DNA of 64,000 nt. Origin: Phytohabitans sp036906915 (GTDB lineage: Bacteria; Actinomycetota; Actinomycetes; Mycobacteriales; Micromonosporaceae). Positions within the stretch are counted from its first letter, which is position 1; each line of letters starts with the position of its first letter. The notes under the pieces were generated by a model. It had not been told where the DNA came from and did not search any database. It saw nothing but the letters and a program-made list of their open reading frames with translations. This document shows, one piece after another, positions 30,824 to 39,749 of this stretch. The position numbers were made by a program, and so were the translations under genes. The stretch lies in contig NZ_JBAKHX010000004.1 in assembly GCF_036906915.1 (NCBI RefSeq), forward strand, positions 304,851 through 368,850, written 5' to 3'.

Positions 30824-30887
30824 GAAGCCGACCAGCGGCAGGAGCGCGGTCAGTAACAGGCCGTCGATGATCGGTTCACCTCGGCCG

Positions 30888-31421
30888 TCATTGTCCCACG
30901 CGACCCACCTTGATCAGCCGCAGCATCACCACGGCGAAGGCGATGCCGAGCACCGCGCCGATGGCGTTGTTGGCCCAGTCGCGCGCGGCGCAGTCGCGGC
31001 CCAGATCCAGCGCCGACTGGGCGACCTCGATGGCCACGGGAAGCAGGACGCCGACGAGGGCCACCAGCCCGGGCCGGCGGCTCGCCAGGGTGGCGAAGAA
31101 CGTGAACGGCATGAACATCAGGACGTTGCCGACGCGCTCGCCACGATCGTTGGTGGCGACCAATCCGCGGGCGAACGCTTCCAGGTCGGCGAGTGCCCGG
31201 CCGCAGGCGGCGAGTCCGGATGATTCGGTGGTGCCCGGTGCCGGTGGGAGGGTGAGCGTCGCGATCGCGGCCAGGCCGAGCAGGGCGCCGAGGGTGGGCA
31301 GTGCCGGCCAGCCCAGCTTGCGGGAGAGTGGCCGGAACACCGCCACCGCGGCGGTCGCCAGGAAGAAGAGCGTGAGCGCGGGCCACGGTTCGGCGAGGAA
31401 CGCCTTGGCCCAGCCGATCAC
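30888..31421 (-). CDS. VanZ-like membrane protein
   Basis: The 177-residue protein has about five hydrophobic segments and the VanZ-family pattern: GNVLMFMPFTFFATL, VEVAQ-like IEVAQSALDLGRDC, and RDWANNAIGAVLGIAFAV. VanZ was first linked to teicoplanin resistance, but most members have no known function. The DNLLNNTLGALLG-type helix, here DWANNAIGAVLG, is the defining part. It lies between the EtfD-type gene and the CorC pair on the same strand, six bases after the EtfD-type stop codon side and close to the CorC genes, so it could be part of either transcript. Confidence 0.82.
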   Translation of the reverse strand: MIGWAKAFLAEPWPALTLFFLATAAVAVFRPLSRKLGWPALPTLGALLGLAAIATLTLPPAPGTTESSGLAACGRALADLEAFARGLVATNDRGERVGNVLMFMPFTFFATLASRRPGLVALVGVLLPVAIEVAQSALDLGRDCAARDWANNAIGAVLGIAFAVVMLRLIKVGRVGQ

Positions 31422-31427
31422 CGGTGG

Positions 31428-33527
31428 TCAGCCCTGCTGCTGCACGGAGCGGAGTAGCACGGTCGCCACGTCGACGACCTCGACCTCGTCGGCCGCGCCC
31501 TTGCCGGTGACGCCGTCGCCGATCATCGTGTAGCAGAACGGGCAGCCGACGGCGATCGTCTTGGCACCCGTCGACAGGGCCTCCTCGACGCGTTCGACGT
31601 TGATGCGCTTGCCGATCCGCTCCTCCATCCACATGCGAGCACCGCCTGCGCCGCAGCAGAATGACCGCTCGCTGTTGCGCGGCATCTCGGTGACGGTGCC
31701 GGCCTGCTGAAGGATTTCGCGGGGTGGGGTGAATACGCGGTTGTGCCGGCCCAGGTAGCAGGGATCGTGGTAGGTGATGCCGCCGTCGACCGGCTGCACC
31801 GGCGTGAGCTTGCCGCTCGACACCAAGTGGGCCAGCAACTGGGTGTGGTGCACGACCTCGTACTGGCCGCCAAGCTGCGGGTACTCGTTGCCGAGTGTGT
31901 TGAAGCAGTGCGGGCAGGACGCAACGATCTTCTTCACGCCCGCCTCGTTGAGCGTCTCCACGTTCTGCTGGGCGAGCATCTGGAAGACGAACTCGTTGCC
32001 GATGCGGCGGGCGGGGTCGCCGGAGCAGGTCTCGCCCTCACCGAGGATCGCGAAGCTGACCCCTGCCTCGTGCAGCAGCGTGGCCACCGCGCGGGTGGTT
32101 TTCTTGGCCCGGTCTTCGAACGCGCCGGCGCAGCCGACCCAGAAGAGGTACTCGAAGTCGTCGACCTCGCCGACCCGCGGCACCTCGAAGGCGAGGCCCT
32201 TTGTCCAGTCTTCGCGGGTGTTCTGCGGGGCGCCCCACGGGTTGCCCTTGTTCTCCAGGTTGCGCAGCATCACCCCCGCCTCGGACGGGAACGACGACTC
32301 GATCAGCACCTGGTACCGGCGCATGTCGACGATGTGGTCGACGTGCTCGATGTCGACCGGGCACTGCTCGACGCAGGCGCCGCAGGTGGTGCACGACCAG
32401 AGGACGTCGGGGTCGATGACGCCGCCGTCGTCGGGGCCGCCAATGAGCGGGCGCTGGGACTCGGCCAGCGCGAGGGCGTCCACATTGCTGTGATCGTCCC
32501 CCGCCAGCAGGTACGGGGCTTTCGCGTACGCGTGGTCACGCAGCGAGAGCACGAGCAGCTTCGGCGACAGGGGCTTGCCCGTGTTCCAGGCTGGGCACTG
32601 CGACTGGCAGCGGCCGCACTCGGTACAGGTGGTGAAGTCGAGCAGGCCCTTCCAAGTGAATTGCTCGACCGCCGCCACGCCGAACTGGTCCTTCTCCGGG
32701 TCGGCCTCCTCGAAGTCCAGCGGCTTGCCGCCGGACATCATGGGGCGCAGCGGTCCGAGGCCGGAGCCGGCCGGGCGGGCGGGCTCGCGCTTGAAGAAGA
32801 TGTTGAAGAACGCGGCGAACCGGTGCCACGCCACGCCCATGGTCACGTTGAGCGCGATCGTGATCAGCCAGGTCATCGAGATGATGATCTTTACTAGGGC
32901 GGTGATGCTGAGCGCCGCCTCCGAGGCCGGCAGCACCTCGCCGAGCGCGTGCGAGACCGGCGCCGCCCACACCGGCCACTCGCCGTGCCCGGTCGCCTCC
33001 TTGAACCCGCGGATGAGGAACCCGCAGATCAGCACCGCGACGATGACGAACTCGACGAAATAGCCCTGCCACATCGTCGAGCCGGTGAACCGGGACAGCC
33101 CACGCGCCTTGCCGGGCCGGTTGCGCAGCCGGATCGCGATCAGCACCAGGATGCCGAGCAGGCCGAAGACGCCGATCAGCTCGGTCGCCAGGCCGAAGAG
33201 CGCCCAGCCGCCGATCAGCGGCAGCCCGGCGTGCGGGTCGACGACCTCGAAGTACGCCTCCAGCACCAGCAGCGACAGCACGACGAAGGCGACCATCACG
33301 AACCAGTGCGCCGCACCGACGACGCTCCACTTGAGCATCCGGGTGTGGCCCACCGTCTCGGTCAGCATCCGCTTGGTCCGAGTGCCCTTGTCGCCGAAGC
33401 GCTCCGGGTCGGGCTGCCCCAACCGGATCACCGAGAGCATCGTGCGTACCGCGCGTACGGCCAGCGCGACGGCCACGAGCGTAATGGCGGCAGCCAACAC
33501 CGTTGTCACGATCTGGACAGTGCCCAT
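31428..33527 (-). CDS. EtfD-type membrane Fe-S oxidoreductase
   Basis: The 699-residue product joins a membrane domain of five or six helices (about residues 1-260, respiratory nitrate reductase gamma-like) to a heterodisulfide-reductase-like half. That half has two [4Fe-4S] motifs (CTECGRCQSQCP and CTTCGACVEQCP) and two CCG domains (SCPHCFN, HDPCYLG, SFCCGAGG, VGCPFCYT). This layout matches mycobacterial EtfD (Rv0338c), which accepts electrons from ETF during fatty-acid beta-oxidation and passes them to menaquinone. ATG 33527 (MGTVQIVTTV) has GGGAG upstream. The operator in its promoter is identical to that of the acyl-CoA dehydrogenase gene at 14942, which supports the assignment. Confidence 0.88.
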   Translation of the reverse strand: MGTVQIVTTVLAAAITLVAVALAVRAVRTMLSVIRLGQPDPERFGDKGTRTKRMLTETVGHTRMLKWSVVGAAHWFVMVAFVVLSLLVLEAYFEVVDPHAGLPLIGGWALFGLATELIGVFGLLGILVLIAIRLRNRPGKARGLSRFTGSTMWQGYFVEFVIVAVLICGFLIRGFKEATGHGEWPVWAAPVSHALGEVLPASEAALSITALVKIIISMTWLITIALNVTMGVAWHRFAAFFNIFFKREPARPAGSGLGPLRPMMSGGKPLDFEEADPEKDQFGVAAVEQFTWKGLLDFTTCTECGRCQSQCPAWNTGKPLSPKLLVLSLRDHAYAKAPYLLAGDDHSNVDALALAESQRPLIGGPDDGGVIDPDVLWSCTTCGACVEQCPVDIEHVDHIVDMRRYQVLIESSFPSEAGVMLRNLENKGNPWGAPQNTREDWTKGLAFEVPRVGEVDDFEYLFWVGCAGAFEDRAKKTTRAVATLLHEAGVSFAILGEGETCSGDPARRIGNEFVFQMLAQQNVETLNEAGVKKIVASCPHCFNTLGNEYPQLGGQYEVVHHTQLLAHLVSSGKLTPVQPVDGGITYHDPCYLGRHNRVFTPPREILQQAGTVTEMPRNSERSFCCGAGGARMWMEERIGKRINVERVEEALSTGAKTIAVGCPFCYTMIGDGVTGKGAADEVEVVDVATVLLRSVQQQG

Positions 33528-33565
33528 GTGCTCCCGGCCTCCCGATCTTCGTTTCCGGCGCTCCC

Positions 33566-33595
33566 AGAGTACCCACAAGGTTACCGGTCAGTAAC
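33566..33595 (-). promoter_or_regulatory. EtfD-type promoter with 16-bp operator
   Basis: On the minus strand TTACTG (33589-33594) and TACTCT (33566-33571) are 17 bases apart. The -35 lies inside GTTACCGGTCAGTAAC (plus-strand reading, 33580-33595), identical over 16 bases to the site at 16916-16931. A repressor bound here would cover the -35. Confidence 0.7.
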
Positions 33596-33692
33596 GTGGG
33601 CTTCCTCCCTGACCTTAGGACAAGCAGGGGATGGCGCGGCCGTGACGCGTCTCTCTAGACTCGCGCCGACTTCAATACGGGGAGGAACTCTC

Positions 33693-36338
33693 TTGCGACC
33701 ACGCGTACGCGCGGCCGGTGCTGGCGCCTGCTTGGCACTCGCTGCCATCGTCGGCGCCGCGGTAATCGTCGCGTCCAACGACTCAAACGACTCAGAAGCA
33801 CGCTTCGTCGGCGCCGGTTCCGCCGCCCGCCCCGGTGAGACTGCCGCAGCCGTCCCCGCGGTGGCGCCGGGCGACCCCACGCCCAGCCCGGGCGGCGCCA
33901 AGGCCGGTGGCCGGCTCACCTCCGCCGCCGCGCTCCAGGAGCTGCGGCGCGCCGGCGGCAAGCAGCCTGCGGTTCGGGTCGTCAACGGCCGAGTACGCAC
34001 GCTGGCCGCGCCCGCTGGCGACGCGCTGAAGCTGCCGCTGGGCGTACCGGCCGGCGCCAGCGCCGAGACGACCGCCAACGCGTTCGTCAACCGCTACGGC
34101 AGCGCCTTCGGCCTCGACGCCGCCACCAGCACCAAGCCCGCTGGCACCGCCACGCTCGCCGGTGGTGACACCGTCGTGCGGTTCAACCAGTACGCGGGAG
34201 GCCTGCCCGTCCTCGGCGGCCAGGTTCTCGTCACGCTGAACCGGAGCGGCGGCATCCTGGGCGCGAGCGCGGAGACCGCGATGAGCCCGCCGGTCAGCAC
34301 CTCCGCCCGCATCAGCACGGCGGCCGCTCAGCGCACCGCCATCCTCGCCGTCGCCAAGGAACTGGGCGTCGAGGCCGGCACGCTCGTCCCCGGCCAGACC
34401 AAGCTCTGGCTTTACGACCCGCGTCTGGTCGACGGGCAGGGCGCGCCCCAACTGCGGCCCACCTGGTGGGTGCAGGTCTACGGCCCGGGTGGCATCACGG
34501 GCCACGGGCTCGGGTCGGCGCTGGTCGACGCCGCCGACAACAAGGCCGTCCTGGTCCTCTCCGAGCACCGGCGCGCCCGCAACCGCATCGTCTGCGACAT
34601 GGCGAACAGGCCAACCGACCTCAACGATGTCGGCAGCTACTGGTGCAGCGCCGACCCCGCCGGACCCGCTATCACCCGCACCGAGGGCGGCGCGGCCTCG
34701 TCGGTCGCCGACGTCAACGCCGCGCACAACTTCACCGGGCAGACGTACGACTACTTCGCCAGCCAGTTCGGGCGGGACTCGATCGACGGCCGAGGCATGC
34801 AGATCCGGACCACCGTCCGAGCCTGTCACCTCGCCTGCCCGTTCGAGAACGCGTTCTGGGACGGCGCACAGCTGACCTTCGGCGCCGGGCTGGTCGCCGA
34901 CGACATCGTGGCCCACGAGTACACCCACGGCGTGACCGAGCACACCTCGAACCTCTTCTACGCGTTCCAGTCCGGCGCGATCAACGAGGCGTTCTCGGAC
35001 ATCTTCGGTGAGTTCGTCGACCTGGCCCACGGCACGGACGGGCCGCGCTGGCGGATCGGCGAGGAGGCCGGCATCGGCGCGATCCGCGACATGGCCAACC
35101 CGGAGCTGTTCAGGCACCCGGCGTACGTCGGCGGCCCCAACTACTACACCGGCTTCCTGGACAACGGTGGCGTGCATATCAACTCCGGCGTGGTCAACAA
35201 GGCGGCCCAGCTCATCGCGGATGGCGGCTCGCAGAACGGCAGCACGGTCACCGGCATCGGCCTCGCCAAGTCGGCCCAGCTCTGGTACCGGGTGATGCAC
35301 CTCGTCACCACCGGCTCCGGCTTCGCCGACGTGGGCGCTGCCATGCAGAGCGCCTGCCGGCAGCTCGTCGGCCGGTTCGGCATCACGCGCGCCGACTGCA
35401 CCCAGGTCGACAACGCGGTGACCGCGACCGCGCTGTTCGCACAGCCGAGCGTCCCGTCGGCGGCGGTGGTCGACCGGTGCAACGTCGCCGGCCAGCAGCC
35501 CGCCGTCCGGCTGTACCAGGACGACATCGAGCGCACCGGTGGCTGGATCTTCGACCGGGCGTACTGGCAGGTCATCCCGTCCGGTGAGGTGCCGGTGAGC
35601 TGGGCACACTCGGGCCTGCGGGCGATGTACGGGTGGATGCCGAGCGCGGCGACGCCGGGCACGAGCGGCTCCGCCACGATGAGGACGCCGGTCACGATCC
35701 CTGCCGGGGAGACGCACTTCGCCCTGCACTACAACGTGCCGACGTTCAACACGTCCACGGGCGGGCTGGCGATCGAGTACAACGCCGGTGGCGGCTGGGT
35801 GGCCCTGCCAGCCGACCCGAGCACGCCGACTCCGACCGGCGCCTCGACGAGGGGCTACGTCACCGCGTCGTACGACGTGAGCAGCCTCGCCGGGCAGAGC
35901 GTGCGGTTCCGGTTCCGGCTCGCCCGGACCTCGCTGGATCGGGAGTGGCTGGTCGACGACGTCCGGCTGTACCAGTGCGTCGCCGCGCCTTCGGTGCCGC
36001 GGAACGTGACCACGGAGTGGGCCGCTGGCAACACGTCCGCGACGGTCACCTGGGACCGGCCGGCCTCCGGCAGCGCGGTCGACCACTACGAGGTATCGGT
36101 CGACGGAAGCCCGAACCGGACGAACGTGGCGCCCGGCGGCGATACCACGTCACTCGTGCTCAACGGGCTGGACGCCGCCAGGGGTCACATCGTCCGGGTC
36201 TGGGCGGTGGACGCGGCGGGCGGCCGGAGCCTGCCGGCGGAGCTGCGGTTTGCGGTCAACCCGCCGGCCGAGTGCACCCCGGGCAGCGTGACCGTGATCA
36301 ACGGCAAGCCGGTGCCATGCCGCAGGCCGTCGTTCTGA
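33693..36338 (+). CDS. Secreted M4 (thermolysin-family) metalloprotease with fibronectin type III domain
   Basis: The 881-residue product starts at TTG 33693, which has GGGGAGGAA five bases upstream, and opens with a signal peptide (LALAAIVGAAVIVAS). A propeptide with FTP/PepSY features (residues about 90-260) is followed by the M4 catalytic domain. Zinc ligands and the catalytic Glu are in HEYTHGVTE at about residue 408, the third ligand is in GAINEAFSDIFGE, and a catalytic His is in GGVHINSGVVN. A beta-sandwich domain (about 600-770) and one fibronectin type III domain (about 775-865) end the protein. It is a secreted neutral protease forming a single-gene unit. The Fn3 module is typical of actinobacterial extracellular enzymes. 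Confidence 0.93.
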   Translation: MRPRVRAAGAGACLALAAIVGAAVIVASNDSNDSEARFVGAGSAARPGETAAAVPAVAPGDPTPSPGGAKAGGRLTSAAALQELRRAGGKQPAVRVVNGRVRTLAAPAGDALKLPLGVPAGASAETTANAFVNRYGSAFGLDAATSTKPAGTATLAGGDTVVRFNQYAGGLPVLGGQVLVTLNRSGGILGASAETAMSPPVSTSARISTAAAQRTAILAVAKELGVEAGTLVPGQTKLWLYDPRLVDGQGAPQLRPTWWVQVYGPGGITGHGLGSALVDAADNKAVLVLSEHRRARNRIVCDMANRPTDLNDVGSYWCSADPAGPAITRTEGGAASSVADVNAAHNFTGQTYDYFASQFGRDSIDGRGMQIRTTVRACHLACPFENAFWDGAQLTFGAGLVADDIVAHEYTHGVTEHTSNLFYAFQSGAINEAFSDIFGEFVDLAHGTDGPRWRIGEEAGIGAIRDMANPELFRHPAYVGGPNYYTGFLDNGGVHINSGVVNKAAQLIADGGSQNGSTVTGIGLAKSAQLWYRVMHLVTTGSGFADVGAAMQSACRQLVGRFGITRADCTQVDNAVTATALFAQPSVPSAAVVDRCNVAGQQPAVRLYQDDIERTGGWIFDRAYWQVIPSGEVPVSWAHSGLRAMYGWMPSAATPGTSGSATMRTPVTIPAGETHFALHYNVPTFNTSTGGLAIEYNAGGGWVALPADPSTPTPTGASTRGYVTASYDVSSLAGQSVRFRFRLARTSLDREWLVDDVRLYQCVAAPSVPRNVTTEWAAGNTSATVTWDRPASGSAVDHYEVSVDGSPNRTNVAPGGDTTSLVLNGLDAARGHIVRVWAVDAAGGRSLPAELRFAVNPPAECTPGSVTVINGKPVPCRRPSF

Positions 36339-36348
36339 CCTGAGGAGA

Positions 36349-36383
36349 GAGGGCCGGGGCACTTCGGTGCCCCGGCCCTCTTG
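36349..36383 (+). terminator. Terminator of the M4 protease gene
   Basis: A perfect 14-bp stem (GAGGGCCGGGGCAC and its complement) with a TTCG tetraloop is followed by TTG, 10 bases after the stop. It can also serve the convergent crgA gene. Confidence 0.85.
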
Positions 36384-36399
36384 CGTTGTGAGCCGGCGC

Positions 36400-36663
36400 C
36401 TAACGCCAGCGGGAGAGCAGGATCAGCGAGGCGACCATCGCACCGAAGCCGACCGCGAGGTTCCAGTACCCCCAGGAACCGACCGGGTACGCGGTCTCGG
36501 ACAGGTAGTACACGACCAGCCAAGCGATGCCAGCGGCGATCAGGCCAACGGCCGTGATCGGCAGCCAGATCGGGCTCGGCTTCTTTGCCGCCTGGGTGCC
36601 GGCGGGCCGGACGTCGGCGGGTGGCGTGTAGACCTTCTTCTTACGGACCTGAGACTTAGGCAC
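36400..36663 (-). CDS. crgA: Cell division protein CrgA
   Basis: CrgA is a small actinobacterial divisome membrane protein that helps recruit FtsZ, FtsI and FtsQ partners and coordinates septation. The 87 residues start MPKSQVRKKKVYTPPADVRP, with two transmembrane helices (PIWLPITAVGLIAAGIAWLV and YWNLAVGFGAMVASLILL), exactly the family layout. GTG 36663 is chosen because AGGAGA lies eight bases upstream; the longer frame to 36744 is not needed. It is divergent from the DUF881 gene, as in the mycobacterial crgA-trpG-pknB region near oriC. Confidence 0.95.
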   Translation of the reverse strand: MPKSQVRKKKVYTPPADVRPAGTQAAKKPSPIWLPITAVGLIAAGIAWLVVYYLSETAYPVGSWGYWNLAVGFGAMVASLILLSRWR

Positions 36664-36798
36664 GACGCTTTCTCCTGTCAGAACTCTTGTCCATAGATTA
36701 GCGCCGCTGCGCCCTACCGTCAGGTCGGGCGAGGATCGCAACAACAGTTAGAGTAGTCAAGCCGACGCGCGCAGCACGAGGGGGGCACGGGAGACTCG

Positions 36799-37608
36799 GT
36801 GGAATACACGTCCGGCGCCACCTCATGGCGCGAGGCGCTTCGTCGGGCTGTTGCCGGTTTGCTGCCCCGACGGTCGGTGCGTCCGCGTTCGGGGTGGTCC
36901 GTGGTTGTTCCGTTGATCGCTGTCGCGGCTGGGCTGCTCTTCACCACCAGCGCCACGACCGCCGACGGCACCGCCTTGCGCGAAGACCGCCGTCCCCAGC
37001 TCGCCCAGCTCATCGAGGACAGGCGCGAGCGGGTCGAGGCGAGCGACAAGCGGCGGGCGGCGCTGCTGGCGCAGGTCGAGGCGGAGACCGACGTACTTGC
37101 CGGGTCCGACCAGCCGATCGCCGAGCAGCAGCGCCGGGGCGACAAGAGCCGGCAGGCCGCTGGCTTCACCGCGTTGCGTGGCCCGGGGCTGACCGTGCGA
37201 CTCGACGACGCGCCACGACTCGGCGACACGAACCGGCCGGGCAACCCAAGCAACGACGACCTCGTTGTACACCAGAGCGACGTGCAGGCCGTGGTCAACG
37301 CTTTGTGGGCAGGCGGCGCCGAGGCTATGTCGATCATGGACGTGCGGGTGATCTCCACGAGCGCGGTACGCTGCGTCGGAAACACGCTGCTGTTGCATGG
37401 GCGGGTGTACTCCCCACCGTTCAAGATCACGGCCATCGGCAACCCGACGGCGCTCCAGCAGGCACTCGCCGCTTCGGAGGGTGTCCGACTCTTCCGAGAC
37501 GCCGTCAACCACTTCGGGTTGGGCTACCGGGAGACCGTCGAAGGGAGCGTGACCGTGCCGGCGTACGACGGTTCGAGCGCGCTCAACTCGGTTGAGGTGC
37601 CCAAATGA
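36799..37608 (+). CDS. DUF881 membrane-anchored protein
   Basis: The 269-residue product has a transmembrane helix (about residues 33-52, SVVVPLIAVAAGLLFTTSA), a coiled-coil segment (about 65-95) and a DUF881 domain (GFTALRGPGLTVRLDDAP, VVHQSDVQAVVNALWAGGAEAM, DVRVISTSAVRCVGNTLLL). DUF881 proteins are widespread near division genes in Actinobacteria and Firmicutes and have no defined role. GTG 36799 has GGGAG six bases upstream. Its stop overlaps the sortase ATG by four bases. Confidence 0.9.
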   Translation: MEYTSGATSWREALRRAVAGLLPRRSVRPRSGWSVVVPLIAVAAGLLFTTSATTADGTALREDRRPQLAQLIEDRRERVEASDKRRAALLAQVEAETDVLAGSDQPIAEQQRRGDKSRQAAGFTALRGPGLTVRLDDAPRLGDTNRPGNPSNDDLVVHQSDVQAVVNALWAGGAEAMSIMDVRVISTSAVRCVGNTLLLHGRVYSPPFKITAIGNPTALQQALAASEGVRLFRDAVNHFGLGYRETVEGSVTVPAYDGSSALNSVEVPK

Positions 37609-38717
37609 GCCGCCATCGCGCACCCGACGGCGACGACGAGACCGCCTACATCCCGCGGATCTCCGACGAGGCGCCGCCGGTGATACCCGGTCCGCCAACG
37701 GCGCCGCCCACCCCTGAGCCCTCTCCTGCGGCCGAACGGCCCACGCCACGGCCCAGCCCTCGCCCTTCCGTCCCGCCGCCCGCCCCGACGGTCACGGTGT
37801 CGTTCCAGCCGGCGCCTGACCCGGCGGCCACCACGCTCATACCCGCCGTCGGCCGCCTCGATCCTGAGACCACCGGGCTGCTGGGTGCGGTACCACCTAC
37901 TCCTCCGCAGCCCGACGAGCCACTGGCAGGCGACGGCGCTCCCGCCGCGCCGCCGCCCAAGCCCCGTCGGGGTGAGCGGGTCGTCAAGCTGCGCCCCGAG
38001 CAGACCGACGAGGGCTACAAGAGCGTGTACTCCGAGCTCACCCGGCCGACCGTCGGGTCACGCATCCGTAGCGGGGTTCGTGGCCTCGGCGAGGTGATGA
38101 TCACGTTCGGCGTGATCGTGCTGCTCTTCGCCGCGTACGAGGTCTGGGGCACCACCGCGGTCATCGGCGACCACCAGAACGACCTCGACCAGCAGCTCGC
38201 CCAGGAGTGGGACGAGCCCGCGGCCGACCCGACCGTCGGCCCCACCCCGACCGGGTCCGCTCCTGGCCCGCCCACCGGCATCGCGCGGCTCTACATCCCC
38301 AAGCTGGACAAGCAGTGGGTGGTGGTCGAGGGCGTCACGCAGAAGGCCATCCGGTACGCGCCGGGCCACTACCCCAGGAGCGCCGACCCCGGCCAGGTCG
38401 GCAACTTCGCGGTCGCCGGCCACCGGAACAGGGCCACCTTCTGGCGCCTGGACGAGCTCAACGTCGGCGACGCGATCGTAGTCGAGACCAAAAAAGAATG
38501 GTTCGTCTACAAGGTCACCCGCAACCACATCGTAATACCGAGCGCGATCGAGGTGGTCGCGCCCGTGCCGGGCAAGCCCGGCGTGAAGCCCACCACGGCG
38601 ATGCTGACGCTGACCACGTGCAACCCTAAGTTCGACAACTACCAGCGACTGATCATCCACGCGCAGCTGAGCCGGGAGCAGGCACGCTCCAAGGGCCGCC
38701 CTGCGGAGTTGGGTTAG
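37605..38717 (+). CDS. Class E sortase
   Basis: Sortase E is a membrane cysteine transpeptidase that attaches surface proteins, often with LAXTG signals, to the actinobacterial cell wall. The 370 residues have a long Pro-rich cytoplasmic N-terminus (about 1-150), one membrane helix (VMITFGVIVLLFAAYEVWG, about 163-182) and the sortase domain. His is in FAVAGHRNRATFW, the catalytic Cys is in LTTCNP, and the Arg is in NYQRLIIHAQL. Coupling to the DUF881 gene (ATGA) and placement just before the small membrane protein and pabA is a conserved actinobacterial order. No clear LAXTG substrate gene was seen in the window. Confidence 0.92.
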   Translation: MSRHRAPDGDDETAYIPRISDEAPPVIPGPPTAPPTPEPSPAAERPTPRPSPRPSVPPPAPTVTVSFQPAPDPAATTLIPAVGRLDPETTGLLGAVPPTPPQPDEPLAGDGAPAAPPPKPRRGERVVKLRPEQTDEGYKSVYSELTRPTVGSRIRSGVRGLGEVMITFGVIVLLFAAYEVWGTTAVIGDHQNDLDQQLAQEWDEPAADPTVGPTPTGSAPGPPTGIARLYIPKLDKQWVVVEGVTQKAIRYAPGHYPRSADPGQVGNFAVAGHRNRATFWRLDELNVGDAIVVETKKEWFVYKVTRNHIVIPSAIEVVAPVPGKPGVKPTTAMLTLTTCNPKFDNYQRLIIHAQLSREQARSKGRPAELG

Positions 38718-38726
38718 GACCCGGTC

Positions 38727-39017
38727 GTGTACGCGTGGATCTGGCGCCATTTGCCGTTTCGGCGTTGGCAGTACAAGCTGGTCACGTCGCTGGTGCTGAT
38801 CGGCGCCCTCGGCGCGCTGATGTGGTACGTGGTCTTCCCTTGGGCGGAGCCGCTGCTGCCGTTCGACGACGTGCAGGTCGAGCAGGATTCCGGTGATCCT
38901 GGCTTCGCCCCCGCCGACCCGGGCGCCGACCCGTCGGCCACCACTGGGGACGAGCACGACATCCCTTATGAAACAGACGAGAACAATCCCGAACCAACCA
39001 CAACGCCGAACAGGTGA
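38727..39017 (+). CDS. Small single-helix membrane protein
   Basis: The 96-residue product starts MYAWIWRHLPFRRWQYKLV and has one membrane helix (SLVLIGALGALMWYVVFPWA). It then has an acidic, Pro/Thr-rich extracytoplasmic tail. Its position between sortase E and pabA, nine bases after the sortase stop and four before the pabA ATG, is repeated in related genomes. No function is known. GTG at 38727 is the likely start. Confidence 0.78.
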   Translation: MYAWIWRHLPFRRWQYKLVTSLVLIGALGALMWYVVFPWAEPLLPFDDVQVEQDSGDPGFAPADPGADPSATTGDEHDIPYETDENNPEPTTTPNR

Positions 39018-39021
39018 TGGC

Positions 39022-39672
39022 ATGCGCGTCCTGGTGATCGACAACTACGACTCGTTCGTCTTCAACCTGGTGCAGTACCTGGGTCAGCTGGGCGTCGACT
39101 GCGAGGTGCGGCGCAACGACGAGATCGACCTGGCCGCCGTCGGCCGCTCCGGCGCCGCCGGGGTCCTGCTCTCCCCCGGCCCGGGTACTCCCGAACGCGC
39201 CGGCATCTGCATGGACGTGATCACGGAGTACGGCGGAAAGCTGCCCATCTTCGGCGTGTGCCTCGGTCACCAGGCATTCGGAGCGGCGTTCGGCGCCACC
39301 GTCACCCGGGCCCCCGAGCTGCTCCACGGCAAGACGTCGGAGGTGCACCACAAGGGCGAGGGCGTGCTGGCTGGCCTGCCCGACCCGTTCACCGCGACCC
39401 GATACCACTCGCTGGCCGTGGTCGAGGCGACCCTCCCGCCGGAGATCGAGGTGACCGGCCGCACCGAGTCCGGCGTGGTCATGGCCATGCGGCACCGCGA
39501 GCTGCCGATCGAGGGCGTGCAGTTTCACCCCGAGTCGGTGCTGACCGAGGGCGGGCACAACATGCTGGCCAACTGGCTGGCAGCGTGCGGGATGCCCGAG
39601 GCGCTGGACCTGGCGCCAGCGCTGGCCGCCGAGGTCGAGCACCGCCGCCGCTCCGCCTTCGCAACCTCGTAA
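39022..39672 (+). CDS. pabA: Glutamine amidotransferase of aminodeoxychorismate/anthranilate synthase
   Basis: This class I glutamine amidotransferase supplies ammonia to PabB (p-aminobenzoate, folate) or TrpE (tryptophan). The 216 residues begin MRVLVIDNYDSFVFNLVQYL and contain the nucleophilic Cys in FGVCLGHQAFG, the oxyanion-side LLSPGPGTP, and the His-Glu of VQFHPESVLTEGG. In mycobacteria the gene at this place, beside crgA and pknB, is annotated trpG. The family does not distinguish the two partners, so trpG is an alternative name. It closes the rightward operon of DUF881, sortase and small membrane protein. Confidence 0.93.
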   Translation: MRVLVIDNYDSFVFNLVQYLGQLGVDCEVRRNDEIDLAAVGRSGAAGVLLSPGPGTPERAGICMDVITEYGGKLPIFGVCLGHQAFGAAFGATVTRAPELLHGKTSEVHHKGEGVLAGLPDPFTATRYHSLAVVEATLPPEIEVTGRTESGVVMAMRHRELPIEGVQFHPESVLTEGGHNMLANWLAACGMPEALDLAPALAAEVEHRRRSAFATS

Positions 39673-39698
39673 TCCACAGGCCGACCCGATTATCCACA
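39670..39698 (+). promoter_or_regulatory. Two DnaA-box-like sequences
   Basis: TTATCCACA at 39690-39698 is a perfect match to the classical DnaA box, and TAATCCACA at 39670-39678 differs by one base. They point the same way and start 20 bases apart, just after pabA. They may bind DnaA as a regulatory site or titrate it near oriC. This is not an origin by itself. Confidence 0.5.
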
Positions 39699-39719
39699 GG
39701 CACATCTAGCGCGCTTTAC

Positions 39720-39749
39720 TTGATATCTCTAGCGCGCTAGACATACGCT
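39720..39749 (+). promoter_or_regulatory. Promoter and operator of the hicAB-like pair
   Basis: TTGATA (39720-39725) and TACGCT (39744-39749) are 18 bases apart. A perfect 14-bp palindrome TCTAGCGCGCTAGA (39728-39741) fills the spacer, and its core CTAGCGCGCT is repeated at 39706-39715. The antitoxin probably represses from these sites. Confidence 0.55.

Noticed and set aside
39670..39698. oriC itself
   Set aside because: Only two DnaA-like boxes are present, with no AT-rich unwinding region, dnaA or dnaN.
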